This document shows, one piece after another, positions 34,179-43,350 of a stretch of DNA of 64,000 bases. This DNA comes from DMER64 sp964600385. GTDB taxonomy: Bacteria; Bacteroidota; Bacteroidia; Bacteroidales; UBA932. The stretch's first letter is position 1, and every line of letters begins with the position of its first letter. The notes under the pieces are model-generated. The model searched no databases, was not told the DNA's origin, and was given only the letters and a program-made list of their open reading frames with translations. The DNA is taken from contig CAZRJC010000010.1 in NCBI GenBank assembly GCA_964600385.1, positions 1-64,000 of the forward strand. Direction: 5' to 3'. Position numbers and translations under genes: made by a program.

Positions 34179-34508
34179 ACGGAGGGCTGTCCCATCGCTC
34201 TTTTCATTAAGAAAAGGGAGGAAAGTCCGGGCAGGAAAGGGCAGGGCCCTGTGGAAAGCACAGCTGGTTGTAAAGTCAGGGATCGCTTAACAGAAAAGAA
34301 CCGCCCCGCAGTCTTCGGACACGGGGTAAGGGTGAAAAGGCGGGGTAAGAGCCCGCCGCTGCGGCCGGCGACGACCGTACGCGTAGGCACCGGTCCCCTG
34401 CAAGACCAAGTATATCGGCAATATTAGGGCTGCCCGCTCTATGCCGAGGGGTAGGTTGCTCAGATAAATGATGGGAGTTTCACAGAACCCGGCTTACAGG
34501 CCCTCCGT
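34179..34508 (+). ncRNA. rnpB: RNase P RNA (bacterial type A)
   Basis: About 330 nt. The ends ACGGAGGGC and GCCCTCCGT form P1. Conserved elements are in order: GAGGAAAGTCCGGGC (P4 5' side), GGTAAGGGTGAAAAGG, GTAAGAGCCCGCCG, and ACAGAACCCGGCTTAC near the 3' end. A run of seven or more T follows the last P1 base and serves as terminator. It lies between pyrG (divergent) and the receiver/ATP-grasp gene (convergent). Confidence 0.96.
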
Positions 34509-34512
34509 TTTT

Positions 34513-37488
34513 TTACAAAGTCATTACGACTCCCTTGCCAATTTTTCCATCGGCACAAATGACGAGTTCCTGTGGAAAAGAAACAGCCCTTACGAAATTA
34601 CCTTCGTACCATGCAGGCATCGATTCAAGAAGTGTTTCGTTGAACAGGCCGTCTTCGCGGAACGGGTATATGGTAAGGTAGCCAATCCCAAGCGAAGTCA
34701 GATTATGAAAGAAATGGGTACCCTGGCTGGGATCAACCTGGAATTGTTTAAGTCCGCACTCCACAATGAGTCTCGCCTCGGAAATGTGATTCCAGTTGAT
34801 GGGAATACCCAGCCACGGATCTGACGATCCCCACCGGCCGGGCCCAACCAGGATATAAGTTTTATTTCCTGTCTTCATGGTAGCATTAAGAGCTTCCAGT
34901 TCGGCGGCTATTTTTCGTGTATATTGGCTGTCAAAGGTTTGTGAGCGGACATATATAATATCGCTTATTCCGGAAATTACTCCGGGTCCCAGGGCTTTCC
35001 GGGCATATATGACGGTATCGGGGGAATCCGGCTTGACAGTCTCCCAATTGAAACCGGATTTTTCACCGTAATCGGTAATAGGACGCACCTGAAGCAGATT
35101 AAAAATAATTTCCTGTCCGTGAGGCACATCCATATTCACTGCAAATTCTATTTCTACATGGCACCTCATTTCCTGCCAGCATATCTCCAGCAAACGGGTA
35201 AGTATGGGAGCCAGTGGCATGGTATCATATTCCAGAATGTGAGCAAACGTGATGATTTTGCTTCCCTTGCCGTTAGCTCCGGGTATAAGCCGCTCATTCT
35301 GCATATCCCACGTTGAGGCGACATACTGAATGTTCCGGAACGACGAGGCGTCACTTATGCTCAGCTTTTCTATATTTATGCCATCATCAATGGAGGTTTT
35401 GAATTTCTCGGGCCTCAGATTAAGCGCATACATTAAATTCTGGGTTTCACTCAGCGCAGACTGGAGTGACGAGGTCTGAAGGACGTTTTTCGGGTACCTG
35501 GGCGAGAAGCGCAGCGTCCGGCCTCCTTCCACCACCAGTTTGCCCAGACCATAGGCTATCTCCACTATGCCATCTCCGGGTTTCTCATGTCCTACGGGAT
35601 AGTAATTAACCGAGCGGGCAGATCCCGAGAATGTGGGAAAGAAAAAGCCGTTATCCTCAGATCCGCAAAGGCTTTGGATGACTATGGCCATTTTTTCTTC
35701 ACTCAGAAGGTTGGCGGTCGTCTGTATGTAATTTCGGCTGGCTGCAAAGAAAACCGAAGCATACACGCTCTTTATGGCTTTGCTCAGCATCCTCAACATT
35801 TGGTCTTTGTTCTCTGTAAGCGGGATCATATATGTGGAATAGATCCCGGCAAAAGGCTGGAAAATAGAATCTTCCAGTTTGGAGCTTGAACGCACGGCCA
35901 GCGGCGTATGTACTTTTTCCAGGAAAACTAGAAGCTGTTGTTCCACTTCCATGGGCAAACGTGAGCTTACGAACTCAGAAAGTATTTCCTCATCGGTGAT
36001 ACCTTCTGTGTTAACCACGTACTTGAGACCGTTATCAACCATAAAGGCATCGAAATAATCGGCAGCAATAACTACAGTTTGCGGAATGGTAATGCGTACC
36101 CCCGGAAAATCGGCGGCGGGATTGTACTGTTGCAGTAACCGATTAAGAAAAGCCAGGCCGCGGGCTTTTCCGCCGAGGGAACCCTCGCCTATCCTGGCAA
36201 AACGTATGTACCGATTGTAGGTTTCGGGATCGAATCTGGCTATAACGCCCTGCCCGTTAAGTATTCGGAATTCTTTAATAAGGCCAATTATGTATTCCCT
36301 TAGTTGGGCCACGTGCTCAAAATCATTACTGCGCGCATCCCGGATAGGTTTGGCAAGAGAGAACAGTCCCCTGGAATAAAGCCATTTGGATAATCGGTTT
36401 CGTGATGTGTGATACAACAGTTCACTGGCCGGTATTTCTTTAATAAGTCTCTGCAATTCACGCAGGTTTTTTGCCCGGGCTATAACTTCTCCGCTTTCAC
36501 GGCTTCTGACTACAAAATCGCCAAAAGCAAATTCCTCTCCAATGTATTCACTCAGTTCAATAAGCAAGGCCTTGGAGTCCTTAAGAATAAAACCGACACC
36601 CAAATCGTCCGCCACGGTTTTCATACTCTGCTGGGAAGACTGTAACAGTATGGGCATCTGAGGGTCGTCATCACGAATCATCCGGCACAAGTCAATACCC
36701 GCATCGAGCTTTTCAGTATCTGACGGATCGTTTTTATGTAAAACAAAACCTACATCGGATATCACACCCAGCAGTCTGTCTTTATACCGGTTGTATATGG
36801 CAACGGCATCTTCGTAATTGGTGGCCAGAAAGATTTTTGGACGTGCCCGTTTGCGCATCTTCTGCTGTTGCTCGTTAAGCGTCTCTTTAAGGAACTCGGC
36901 ACTCTGCTTGAGTACCAGCTTATAAATGGCCGGAAGATAGGTGGAATAATACCGTATGGAATCTTCCACCAACAGAATACACTGAACGCCGGATTTGATG
37001 ATATCTGTTTCTGCGTTCATTTTGTCTTCAATGAGCTTGACAATGGCCAGAATAAGGTCCGCATTGCCGTGCCAGCTGAAAATGTAATCAATTGCCGAAC
37101 AGTCTTCGTGTTCAATGCGGTTTTTCAGCTCTCTGGAATAATTGGTTAGCAGTACAACCGGGGTTATAGAACCGCTGGCACGCAAATCCCGGGCAAAAGT
37201 AAACACGTCTATATCGCCCACGTTGAACATGCAGATAATCAGGTCATAGTCGTTTTCGTTCCCGAGCATTGCAAGGGCCTCTTTGGTGGTGGTAACCCAC
37301 GAGAAAGAAGGCGGGTTACTGATGTTCAACTCGTTGTATTCTTTATAGATCTGGATATCAATCTGCCCGTCTTCTTCCAGAATATAGGCATCGTAACTGC
37401 TGCAGATCATAAGGATCTTCCGAATCCGTTTCTCCATTAACTGAGTGTAATCCGGATTAACCAATCCTGTCAACGTGTTTTTTTGCAC
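34513..37488 (-). CDS. Double-receiver protein fused to a PEP synthase/PPDK-type ATP-grasp domain
   Basis: 991 residues. Two response-regulator-like receiver domains come first. In the first (about 23-155) the phospho-acceptor position is Met 87 (DLIICM). The second (about 168-310) keeps the acidic pair Glu 175/Asp 176, Asp 245 (VISDVG), QSS and Lys 303. A PPDK N-terminal nucleotide-binding domain follows: GEGSLGGKARGLAFLNRLL, LAVRSSSKLEDS, and NLLQVRPITDYG. The swivelling phosphohistidine domain (TGGxTCH) and the PEP-binding barrel are missing, so it is not a PEP synthase. A phosphotransfer or regulatory role is inferred. It ends the operon from DUF6340. Confidence 0.8.
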   Translation of the reverse strand: MQKNTLTGLVNPDYTQLMEKRIRKILMICSSYDAYILEEDGQIDIQIYKEYNELNISNPPSFSWVTTTKEALAMLGNENDYDLIICMFNVGDIDVFTFARDLRASGSITPVVLLTNYSRELKNRIEHEDCSAIDYIFSWHGNADLILAIVKLIEDKMNAETDIIKSGVQCILLVEDSIRYYSTYLPAIYKLVLKQSAEFLKETLNEQQQKMRKRARPKIFLATNYEDAVAIYNRYKDRLLGVISDVGFVLHKNDPSDTEKLDAGIDLCRMIRDDDPQMPILLQSSQQSMKTVADDLGVGFILKDSKALLIELSEYIGEEFAFGDFVVRSRESGEVIARAKNLRELQRLIKEIPASELLYHTSRNRLSKWLYSRGLFSLAKPIRDARSNDFEHVAQLREYIIGLIKEFRILNGQGVIARFDPETYNRYIRFARIGEGSLGGKARGLAFLNRLLQQYNPAADFPGVRITIPQTVVIAADYFDAFMVDNGLKYVVNTEGITDEEILSEFVSSRLPMEVEQQLLVFLEKVHTPLAVRSSSKLEDSIFQPFAGIYSTYMIPLTENKDQMLRMLSKAIKSVYASVFFAASRNYIQTTANLLSEEKMAIVIQSLCGSEDNGFFFPTFSGSARSVNYYPVGHEKPGDGIVEIAYGLGKLVVEGGRTLRFSPRYPKNVLQTSSLQSALSETQNLMYALNLRPEKFKTSIDDGINIEKLSISDASSFRNIQYVASTWDMQNERLIPGANGKGSKIITFAHILEYDTMPLAPILTRLLEICWQEMRCHVEIEFAVNMDVPHGQEIIFNLLQVRPITDYGEKSGFNWETVKPDSPDTVIYARKALGPGVISGISDIIYVRSQTFDSQYTRKIAAELEALNATMKTGNKTYILVGPGRWGSSDPWLGIPINWNHISEARLIVECGLKQFQVDPSQGTHFFHNLTSLGIGYLTIYPFREDGLFNETLLESMPAWYEGNFVRAVSFPQELVICADGKIGKGVVMTL

Positions 37489-37500
37489 CTGCGTCTTGTA

Positions 37501-37689
37501 TTAAAATAAGCGGGGATGATCTTCTTCTATTTTTTTGAGGATGGTACTGATTATGGCTTCGCGGTACATCCTCGAACGGACCTTTATCTTATATTTCTCG
37601 CAAAAGAAATCAATTACAGCCATTTCACGGTCATTAAAACTCACCACGGTCTTATGGATGCGGGGAGGAAGTTTTTCTTTGAATGCCAT
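37501..37689 (-). CDS. Small ribbon-helix-helix-like protein
   Basis: 62 residues. A short strand-like KTVVSFNDREM is followed by two predicted helices (AVIDFFCEKYKI; MYREAIISTILKKIEED), the pattern of an RHH DNA-binding fold. Start and stop are coupled to the neighbours: its ATG overlaps the stop of the DUF6340 gene and it ends 12 bp before the receiver/ATP-grasp gene, which supports it being a real gene. The target is unknown. Confidence 0.65.
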   Translation of the reverse strand: MAFKEKLPPRIHKTVVSFNDREMAVIDFFCEKYKIKVRSRMYREAIISTILKKIEEDHPRLF

Positions 37690-38654
37690 TATTGGTAGAT
37701 GGGTGTCTGGAATCGTTTTTTCTCTGCAGAGCGTTCTTCCAGGAGGTTTTTATAATAGGATATTTCGGACATGGGGTATGCTTTGGCTGCGTAATCGAGC
37801 CACTTTATTGCCAGGTCTATGCTTCCCGCCATTTCGCACGAAACGGCCAGGTTGAAAGCAGCACATGAAATACTGCCCGAATCGGGTGAATTCAGGAGTT
37901 CCATCCAGATATCACGGGCTTGTTCCCATTCAAAAGCCTCTGCAAGTTCAAAGGCTTTTCTCCATGTGGGATGCTCATAGGTAAAAATCACCCTGTCCTG
38001 GGTTTCCCACTGATCCGAGAAAGCCTCGGCCAATCCCTGTCCAATATAGACAGAAGCGTTTTTCAGGTCTTCAAAAGCAGTTGTGGGAATAGTCAGTGTT
38101 TTACGCGATCTGGTTACCCAGAGTTCCCAGGCAACCGTATCGCATACCGGGAAATTCCGGATATACTCGATTTTGGATGCATCATATACACGAACTCTTC
38201 CACGGAAGGGAACGAAAAGCAGCTGCCTTTTGAAATCTTCTGTATCACCGGCAACGTCCAATGCGTCAAAACTTCCGATGGAAACACTATCAACCAGGAA
38301 GACCAGGTCGGATTCTGTTTCAATGGCTAACTGTTGAGCATAGGCAGGGAGTTCTGCAAAACCGGGTTCCAGCGAATCTGTTTTATGGCTGAAAAGAGGA
38401 ACCGAGCCTTTGGGTTGCCCGGCCACTTCCGCCAGTTTTTCTGCAAACGATTCGGCAAACGTACGTGTAAGCGTGGAATCGGTCACCAGAACCGAATCAT
38501 ATTCCGGAATAAAGACCGCCATCTGCTTTCCCATGATCTCGAGTGGTGCTTTGGCTGGCAGTTTTACATCTACTTCCAGTATGTTGATTACCGGGCCGCA
38601 TGCTGCTGCAAGTAGTAATCCGGCCATAAAGATCGAAAAGCGAAGCGTTCTCAT
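37689..38654 (-). CDS. DUF6340-like lipoprotein
   Basis: 321 residues from MRTLRFSIFMAGLLLAAACG, a clean lipoprotein signal with Cys 19. The mature part has an N-terminal domain of unknown function (PPF-type RGRVRVYDASKIEYIRNF segment) and a C-terminal helical stretch resembling TPR repeats (WRKAFELAEAFEWEQARDIW; AFNLAVSCEMAGSIDLAIKW). It is probably a periplasmic or surface-anchored protein. Function is unknown. The family assignment is from memory of similar Bacteroidetes proteins. Confidence 0.75.
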   Translation of the reverse strand: MRTLRFSIFMAGLLLAAACGPVINILEVDVKLPAKAPLEIMGKQMAVFIPEYDSVLVTDSTLTRTFAESFAEKLAEVAGQPKGSVPLFSHKTDSLEPGFAELPAYAQQLAIETESDLVFLVDSVSIGSFDALDVAGDTEDFKRQLLFVPFRGRVRVYDASKIEYIRNFPVCDTVAWELWVTRSRKTLTIPTTAFEDLKNASVYIGQGLAEAFSDQWETQDRVIFTYEHPTWRKAFELAEAFEWEQARDIWMELLNSPDSGSISCAAFNLAVSCEMAGSIDLAIKWLDYAAKAYPMSEISYYKNLLEERSAEKKRFQTPIYQ

Positions 38655-38676
38655 ATTATGCTGTTTATAAGTTATT

Positions 38677-39423
38677 TCAGGTATGCATTCCACCGCAGAC
38701 AGGAATAACCTGCCCACTCACGTAGGAGGACATCTCGGAAGCTAAAAATACACATACATTCCCAATGTCTTCGGGTGTTCCGCCGCGGCGCAGGGGAATG
38801 GTCTCCAGCCAGCCTTTGCGTACTTCTTCAGAAAGCTGGTCGGTCATGTCGCTGACTATAAATCCGGGGGCAACGGCATTGGCCCGAATTCCCCTGGGGC
38901 CCAATTCTTTGGCAATTGATTTGGTCAATGCCACCATACCGGCTTTGGAAGCCGAGTAGTTTGTCTGTCCTGCATTGCCCGATAAACCAACCACCGAGCT
39001 CATGTTAATGATGCTTCCGCTCCTCTGTTTCATCATAACGGGCGATACGGCGTGTATGAAATTGAATGCCGATTTCAGGTTCACGTTAATGACCATGTCC
39101 CATTGAGCTTCAGTCATTCTGAGCATGAGGTTGTCTTTGGTGATACCGGCATTATTAACCAAAATATCAATCGCTCCAAATTCTTTGACAACTTCGGCAA
39201 CAACACGGTGAGTTTCTTCAAAGGAAGCCGCATTGGACGCATAAGCCTTGACTTTGACACCATAGGATTCCAGTAACGCCACGGTCTCCATGGCTTTCTC
39301 GTCTATGTTAAGGTCTGTAAAGGCAATGTTGGCGCCCTGTTTAGCCATGGATACCGCTACAGCTTTACCAATTCCACGGGCAGCGCCCGTAATAAGTGCA
39401 GTTTTGTCTTTAAGTAAATTCAT
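38677..39423 (-). CDS. fabG: 3-oxoacyl-[acyl-carrier-protein] reductase
   Basis: Classical SDR of 248 residues: NADPH motif TGAARGIGKAV, NNAGIT, the catalytic Ser (SSVVGLSG), then YSASKAG with Tyr and Lys, and a C-terminal GGMHT. It reduces 3-oxoacyl-ACP in fatty acid elongation. MNLLKD at 39423 is chosen; a GTG three codons upstream overlaps the rimO stop. It lies 5 bp after rimO. Confidence 0.92.
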   Translation of the reverse strand: MNLLKDKTALITGAARGIGKAVAVSMAKQGANIAFTDLNIDEKAMETVALLESYGVKVKAYASNAASFEETHRVVAEVVKEFGAIDILVNNAGITKDNLMLRMTEAQWDMVINVNLKSAFNFIHAVSPVMMKQRSGSIINMSSVVGLSGNAGQTNYSASKAGMVALTKSIAKELGPRGIRANAVAPGFIVSDMTDQLSEEVRKGWLETIPLRRGGTPEDIGNVCVFLASEMSSYVSGQVIPVCGGMHT

Positions 39424-39428
39424 GATAA

Positions 39429-40748
39429 TCACTTTATTTTTGCATACAGGTCGTATTCGTTCGCTCCCACAATCTCGGCCTCGGCGAATACGCCTTCCTG
39501 CAAATTTACTGAATTTTCAATAATAACCTGACCGTCTACCTCGGGAGCTTCATACATTGTGCGTCCCAGAGCTACAGTTCCACCACCCTCTTCGTCGGTG
39601 GAGAGGACACTGTCCACTAATACCCTGTATGTTTTCCCAACGCGGGAAAGATTGCATTTGTAGGATATGTCCTGTTGCAGTTCCATCAGGCGTTTATAAC
39701 GCGATGCTTTAACTTTTTCTGTTATGCGGTCTTCCAGGTTCATGGCTCCATAGGTGCCTTCTTCCTGGGAGTACATAAAAGCGCCCATGCGTTCAAAGCG
39801 GGCTTCAGCCACAAAATCAAGCAATTCGTTGAATGCGGCGCTGTCTTCTCCCGGATGTCCAACCATAAAGGTGGTACGCAGGCATATTCCGGGAACCTGT
39901 GTACGGAACTTTTCAATAAGCTCGCGGGTCTGGGCTCCGGTAGTATTACGGCGCATGGCCGAGAGTACTTTGTCGGAAACATGTTGCAGCGGAATATCTA
40001 CGTATTGGCAGATCTTTGGTTCCTGAGCCATTAGTGATAGCACATCCACAGGGAAACCCTGCGGGTAGGTATAGAGTAAACGGATCCACTCAATGCCGTC
40101 TATCCGGCACAACGATTCCATTAACGGGGCAAGTTCTCTTTTTTGGGTCAGGTCCAGGCCGTAGTAACTGGTATCCTGTGCCACCAGAATAAGTTCCCGG
40201 ACTCCTTCCCCCGCCAGGTTGCGGGCCTCGGCAATCAATTGGTCTGCCGGACGGGAAACATGACGGCCACGGATAAGTGGAATAGCGCAATAAGCACATC
40301 CTCTGTCACATCCTTCGCTCAACTTCAGGTAGGCATAATGCCCCGGGGTAGATAAAAGACGTTCCGTCTGAAGTCTCGGATCAAAACTTACTCCTATGGC
40401 CCGTGCTACTTCCGGAATATCGTTTACCCCAAAGAAAGCGTCCACCTGGGGCATTTCATCGCCGAGCTCTGTGGGATAACGACCGGAAAGGCATCCCATT
40501 ACGAATACCTTTCCAATCTGTTGTTTCTTTTTGGCTTCCAGTGCCTCGAGGATACATTCAATCGATTCCATTTTGGCATCGTGAATGAAGCCGCATGTAT
40601 TGATGACCAGAACATCCAGCGGGTATTCCTCTTCCGGGGCATCGGGAATTACCTGCCAGCCGCCCGCGAGCAACTGGCGCATGAGGTGTTCGCTGTCCAC
40701 CCTGTTCTTGGAGCAACCCAATGTCAGGACAGATACCTTACCCGGCAT
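39429..40748 (-). CDS. rimO: Ribosomal protein S12 methylthiotransferase
   Basis: 439 residues: the N-terminal MTTase domain (VLTLGCSKNRVDSEHLMRQL, NTCGFI), the radical-SAM motif CDRGCAYCAIP (CxxxCxxC) and a C-terminal TRAM domain. It adds a methylthio group to an Asp of ribosomal protein S12 using two Fe-S clusters. The KNRVDSE motif distinguishes RimO from the tRNA enzyme MiaB. It starts 2 bp after the DUF5606 gene. Confidence 0.95.
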   Translation of the reverse strand: MPGKVSVLTLGCSKNRVDSEHLMRQLLAGGWQVIPDAPEEEYPLDVLVINTCGFIHDAKMESIECILEALEAKKKQQIGKVFVMGCLSGRYPTELGDEMPQVDAFFGVNDIPEVARAIGVSFDPRLQTERLLSTPGHYAYLKLSEGCDRGCAYCAIPLIRGRHVSRPADQLIAEARNLAGEGVRELILVAQDTSYYGLDLTQKRELAPLMESLCRIDGIEWIRLLYTYPQGFPVDVLSLMAQEPKICQYVDIPLQHVSDKVLSAMRRNTTGAQTRELIEKFRTQVPGICLRTTFMVGHPGEDSAAFNELLDFVAEARFERMGAFMYSQEEGTYGAMNLEDRITEKVKASRYKRLMELQQDISYKCNLSRVGKTYRVLVDSVLSTDEEGGGTVALGRTMYEAPEVDGQVIIENSVNLQEGVFAEAEIVGANEYDLYAKIK

Positions 40749-40750
40749 GA

Positions 40751-41338
40751 TTACTTGGGAGTTGTCTTAGTGGCTCCTGTTTTTTGTGCCTTTGATCCGG
40801 CCGGTTTGGCCACTTTAGCCGGTTTTGCGTTTACTCGCTTGGTGTCGGCTGCTTTTGAAGGTTTTGCCGTATGGGAAGGTTCTTTCACCTGATGGGTAGC
40901 TTCTTTCACCTCTTCGCTGTCTTTCTTCTCTTCTTCCGGGCTGACAAAGTCGAGGGCATCGGCTGCTTGAAGGATATTGAACCAATCAAGGACTTTCTTC
41001 ATGTGAGATGCATAAAAACGTTCTCTGTCGTATTCGGGCACCACCTGTTCAAAGAAAGCCTGAACTTCCTGAGATCCGGCTGTTTTAGCAACCGGAACGG
41101 AATTCTCTTTGGCATATTCTTTCATTTTTTCAAATACTTCCTGAAGACGAAGTTCGTCGGAAGCCTGTGAAAAAATAGATATATCGGACAATGATGTCAT
41201 TTTGGCACTCGGCCCAAACCACGTTCTTTTCTTGTCGGTCAAAGATTCTACTACAACCCCACCTCTGCTCTGGGCAAGGTAGAGAAAAAGTCCGGAGTGT
41301 CCACCCACGGACAAAATTTTTGTCAAATCTGTTTTCAT
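40751..41338 (-). CDS. DUF5606 protein with Lys/Ala-rich tail
   Basis: 195 residues. A conserved N-terminal domain (MKTDLTKILSVGGHSGLFLY, then GVVVESLTDKKRTWFG) is widespread in Bacteroidetes with unknown function. From about residue 140 it becomes a low-complexity Lys/Ala/Thr/Pro tail of the histone H1-like kind, probably disordered and able to bind nucleic acid (inference). A TATCTTTG box (41365-41358) lies upstream, so it may have its own promoter besides read-through from coaE. Confidence 0.8.
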   Translation of the reverse strand: MKTDLTKILSVGGHSGLFLYLAQSRGGVVVESLTDKKRTWFGPSAKMTSLSDISIFSQASDELRLQEVFEKMKEYAKENSVPVAKTAGSQEVQAFFEQVVPEYDRERFYASHMKKVLDWFNILQAADALDFVSPEEEKKDSEEVKEATHQVKEPSHTAKPSKAADTKRVNAKPAKVAKPAGSKAQKTGATKTTPK

Positions 41339-41365
41339 ATATGTTTTATCTGCGTTACAAAGATA

Positions 41366-41965
41366 TTAACAATTTAATTCATGGCTTATCTCCAGCATGC
41401 GGTTATGAATGGCCAGCACTTTTGGTAACAGAGCCTCTTTTTCGTTCGAGGAGATAATAAAATCGGCCCGGCTTTCACGTTCCTCGTCACTCCACTGTTT
41501 ATTCATTCTTGCCAGCACCTCGTCCCGGGAAATTTTTTGTCTCCGGCATACCCTTTCTATCCTGAGTTCTTTATCTGCCGAGACAGCAAGCACTCTGGTC
41601 ATATGTACGGGCGGTTTCAGTTCCAGCAAAATGGCACTTTCAAAAATCACGTACGGTGCATGCTGTGTGGCAGCCCAGTGCATGAAGTGAATGATCACGG
41701 CCGGATGGACCAGTGCATTAACTTTGGCCAACAGGCTTCTGTCATTGAAAATGAGAGAAGCCATGTACGGTGCGTTAAGCTTACCGTTACTGTACACGGC
41801 CTCGCCCAGGAGTTCAATAAGGGAGCTTTTAAGGGATTCGCTGACTTCGTACAATTTCTTGGTTTCCATGTCGGAATCGTAGCAAGGCACACCCAGCGCT
41901 GCAAATATCCTGGTAACGTAACTTTTGCCGCTTCCAATCCCTCCGGTGATGCCTAAAGATACCAT
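41366..41965 (-). CDS. coaE: Dephospho-CoA kinase
   Basis: 199 residues with the P-loop GITGGIGSGKSYVTRIF, DSDMETKKLYE after it, HPAVIIHF and the lid region RVCRRQKISRDEVLARMNKQW. It phosphorylates the 3'-OH of dephospho-CoA in the last step of CoA synthesis. It follows the YbbR-like gene by 12 bp. Normal length. Confidence 0.95.
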   Translation of the reverse strand: MVSLGITGGIGSGKSYVTRIFAALGVPCYDSDMETKKLYEVSESLKSSLIELLGEAVYSNGKLNAPYMASLIFNDRSLLAKVNALVHPAVIIHFMHWAATQHAPYVIFESAILLELKPPVHMTRVLAVSADKELRIERVCRRQKISRDEVLARMNKQWSDEERESRADFIISSNEKEALLPKVLAIHNRMLEISHELNC

Positions 41966-41977
41966 ATTCGGGCCTCC

Positions 41978-42919
41978 CTATTTATTTTGAATAATCCCGT
42001 CTATGAATTCGGGGGTAACCGTCAGATGGCTTATAACAGAAGGAGACTCTTCCATTTGTGGAATAATCTTGCCGCTTCGGCTCTCCATAAAACGATTGTA
42101 ATCTACTACCAGGCTGAAACTTTCTTCGTCGGTTGACGATGCATTCTGGAATGGACAGCGAAATTGCAACGTTACCTTATCGGGCAACAAAAGTAATTCC
42201 TTCCTGTAAGGTACGTTTTTTGTTTCCACCGGGACCTGGAACATTAGTTCCACGTACCTTTCCACTGTAAGTTCATACGTTATTTCCTTATGAGACAGCC
42301 GGGTCCCCTGCGGAGCTTCCAGTCGTGCCAGACCGTCTACCGTCTGGTCCAGCTCCAATAAAGTGACCTTTCTGGTTTTCACATGATCAATAAGCGGAAG
42401 AAGGGATTCAGTGGCATACACCAGCACGCTGTCGGGTATGATACGCGCAGGGTTGAAAGACATGTACTGAGGTCTGTACGATATGTCCGAAACAAAAACT
42501 ACGGGAACTTTCTTAAACAGAACCCGGGTATAATTCAGTCTGATTGTGTCGCTGAAGATGTTTTCAAGCAGAAGATCGGTTCCCAGGGCTTCATTTACCA
42601 GATTATGTACGTTATCCGAAAGCACATAATACCCGTCATCCACGCCGGGGTATTCTTTCATAAGCGACTGATCCACAAAAAGCCGGACTGGAGCCGGCCT
42701 TTTTCTCATGGAAGAGCGAATGATATAGAATCCTCTGGCTTTCCCTTTCAGGAACAGCGTATTGTCGGCCATGGATAAATTGGTTCTTCCCTCCAGGTTC
42801 GTTTCCACTTCCAGGGGGAAACGGAAATAGGAACTGTACTCATTCGATAAAGTGTACAGCAACCAGAGAACAAATGCCGTGAATATACACAGCAGAAGAA
42901 CCAATCGCGACCGCTTCAT
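41978..42919 (-). CDS. YbbR-like domain protein
   Basis: 313 residues with one N-terminal membrane anchor (LVLLLCIFTAFVLWLLYTL) and an extracytoplasmic part with YbbR/CdaR-like repeats (PVVFVSDISYRPQYMSFNPARIIPDSVLVYATESLL is typical in style). In Firmicutes CdaR regulates the cyclic-di-AMP cyclase. In Bacteroidetes the gene usually sits, as here, between yajC and coaE without the cyclase. Its role there is not established. Confidence 0.8.
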   Translation of the reverse strand: MKRSRLVLLLCIFTAFVLWLLYTLSNEYSSYFRFPLEVETNLEGRTNLSMADNTLFLKGKARGFYIIRSSMRKRPAPVRLFVDQSLMKEYPGVDDGYYVLSDNVHNLVNEALGTDLLLENIFSDTIRLNYTRVLFKKVPVVFVSDISYRPQYMSFNPARIIPDSVLVYATESLLPLIDHVKTRKVTLLELDQTVDGLARLEAPQGTRLSHKEITYELTVERYVELMFQVPVETKNVPYRKELLLLPDKVTLQFRCPFQNASSTDEESFSLVVDYNRFMESRSGKIIPQMEESPSVISHLTVTPEFIDGIIQNK

Positions 42920-42980
42920 AATTCAGTATGATTAGTCTGTCCGGACAATTATCACATCTGTCCTGACTGCTGACAGTGTT

Positions 42981-43310
42981 TTATTTTTGCTGCAGATCTG
43001 TGGTATCCTTCACCAGTGAAGTCTTATCCACTCTGATCTTAACATTCGAGTCTACCTCCAGAAGTACATAGGATTCTTTCACTTCCAGGATAGTACCGTA
43101 AATGCCGCCGGCTGTGATTACCTTATCACCTTTCTGAAGATTGTTTCTGTAATTCTGCAATTCTTTCTGACGTTTTTTCTGAGGACGGATCATAAGAAAA
43201 TACATCACAACAAAAACGGCCACCATCATTATTATGAATGACCAGTTTCCTCCTTTTGCTGCACCGGCTGCCTGTTCCTGTGCCTGTAAAATAACTAAAA
43301 AAGTGTTCAT
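42981..43310 (-). CDS. yajC: Preprotein translocase subunit YajC
   Basis: 109 residues from MNTFLVILQAQE: an Ala/Gly-rich start, one transmembrane helix (WSFIIMMVAVFVVMYFLMIRP), the family signature RPQKKRQKELQNYRNNLQKG, then DKVITAGGIYGTILEV. It is an accessory subunit of the Sec translocon in the inner membrane. A TTG two codons upstream is possible, but the ATG is preferred. Confidence 0.95.
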   Translation of the reverse strand: MNTFLVILQAQEQAAGAAKGGNWSFIIMMVAVFVVMYFLMIRPQKKRQKELQNYRNNLQKGDKVITAGGIYGTILEVKESYVLLEVDSNVKIRVDKTSLVKDTTDLQQK

Positions 43311-43350
43311 TTTCAATATTATTAATTGTTATAAATTCTGTCTCTTTCGT

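Noticed and set aside
34126..34390. An 88-codon N-terminal extension of pyrG
   Set aside because: The extension reads through the RNase P RNA gene in reverse; the known CTP synthase start MATKYVFVTGG is at 34126.
34513..37488. Phosphoenolpyruvate synthase
   Set aside because: The nucleotide-binding domain fits, but the phosphohistidine motif and the PEP-binding barrel are absent.
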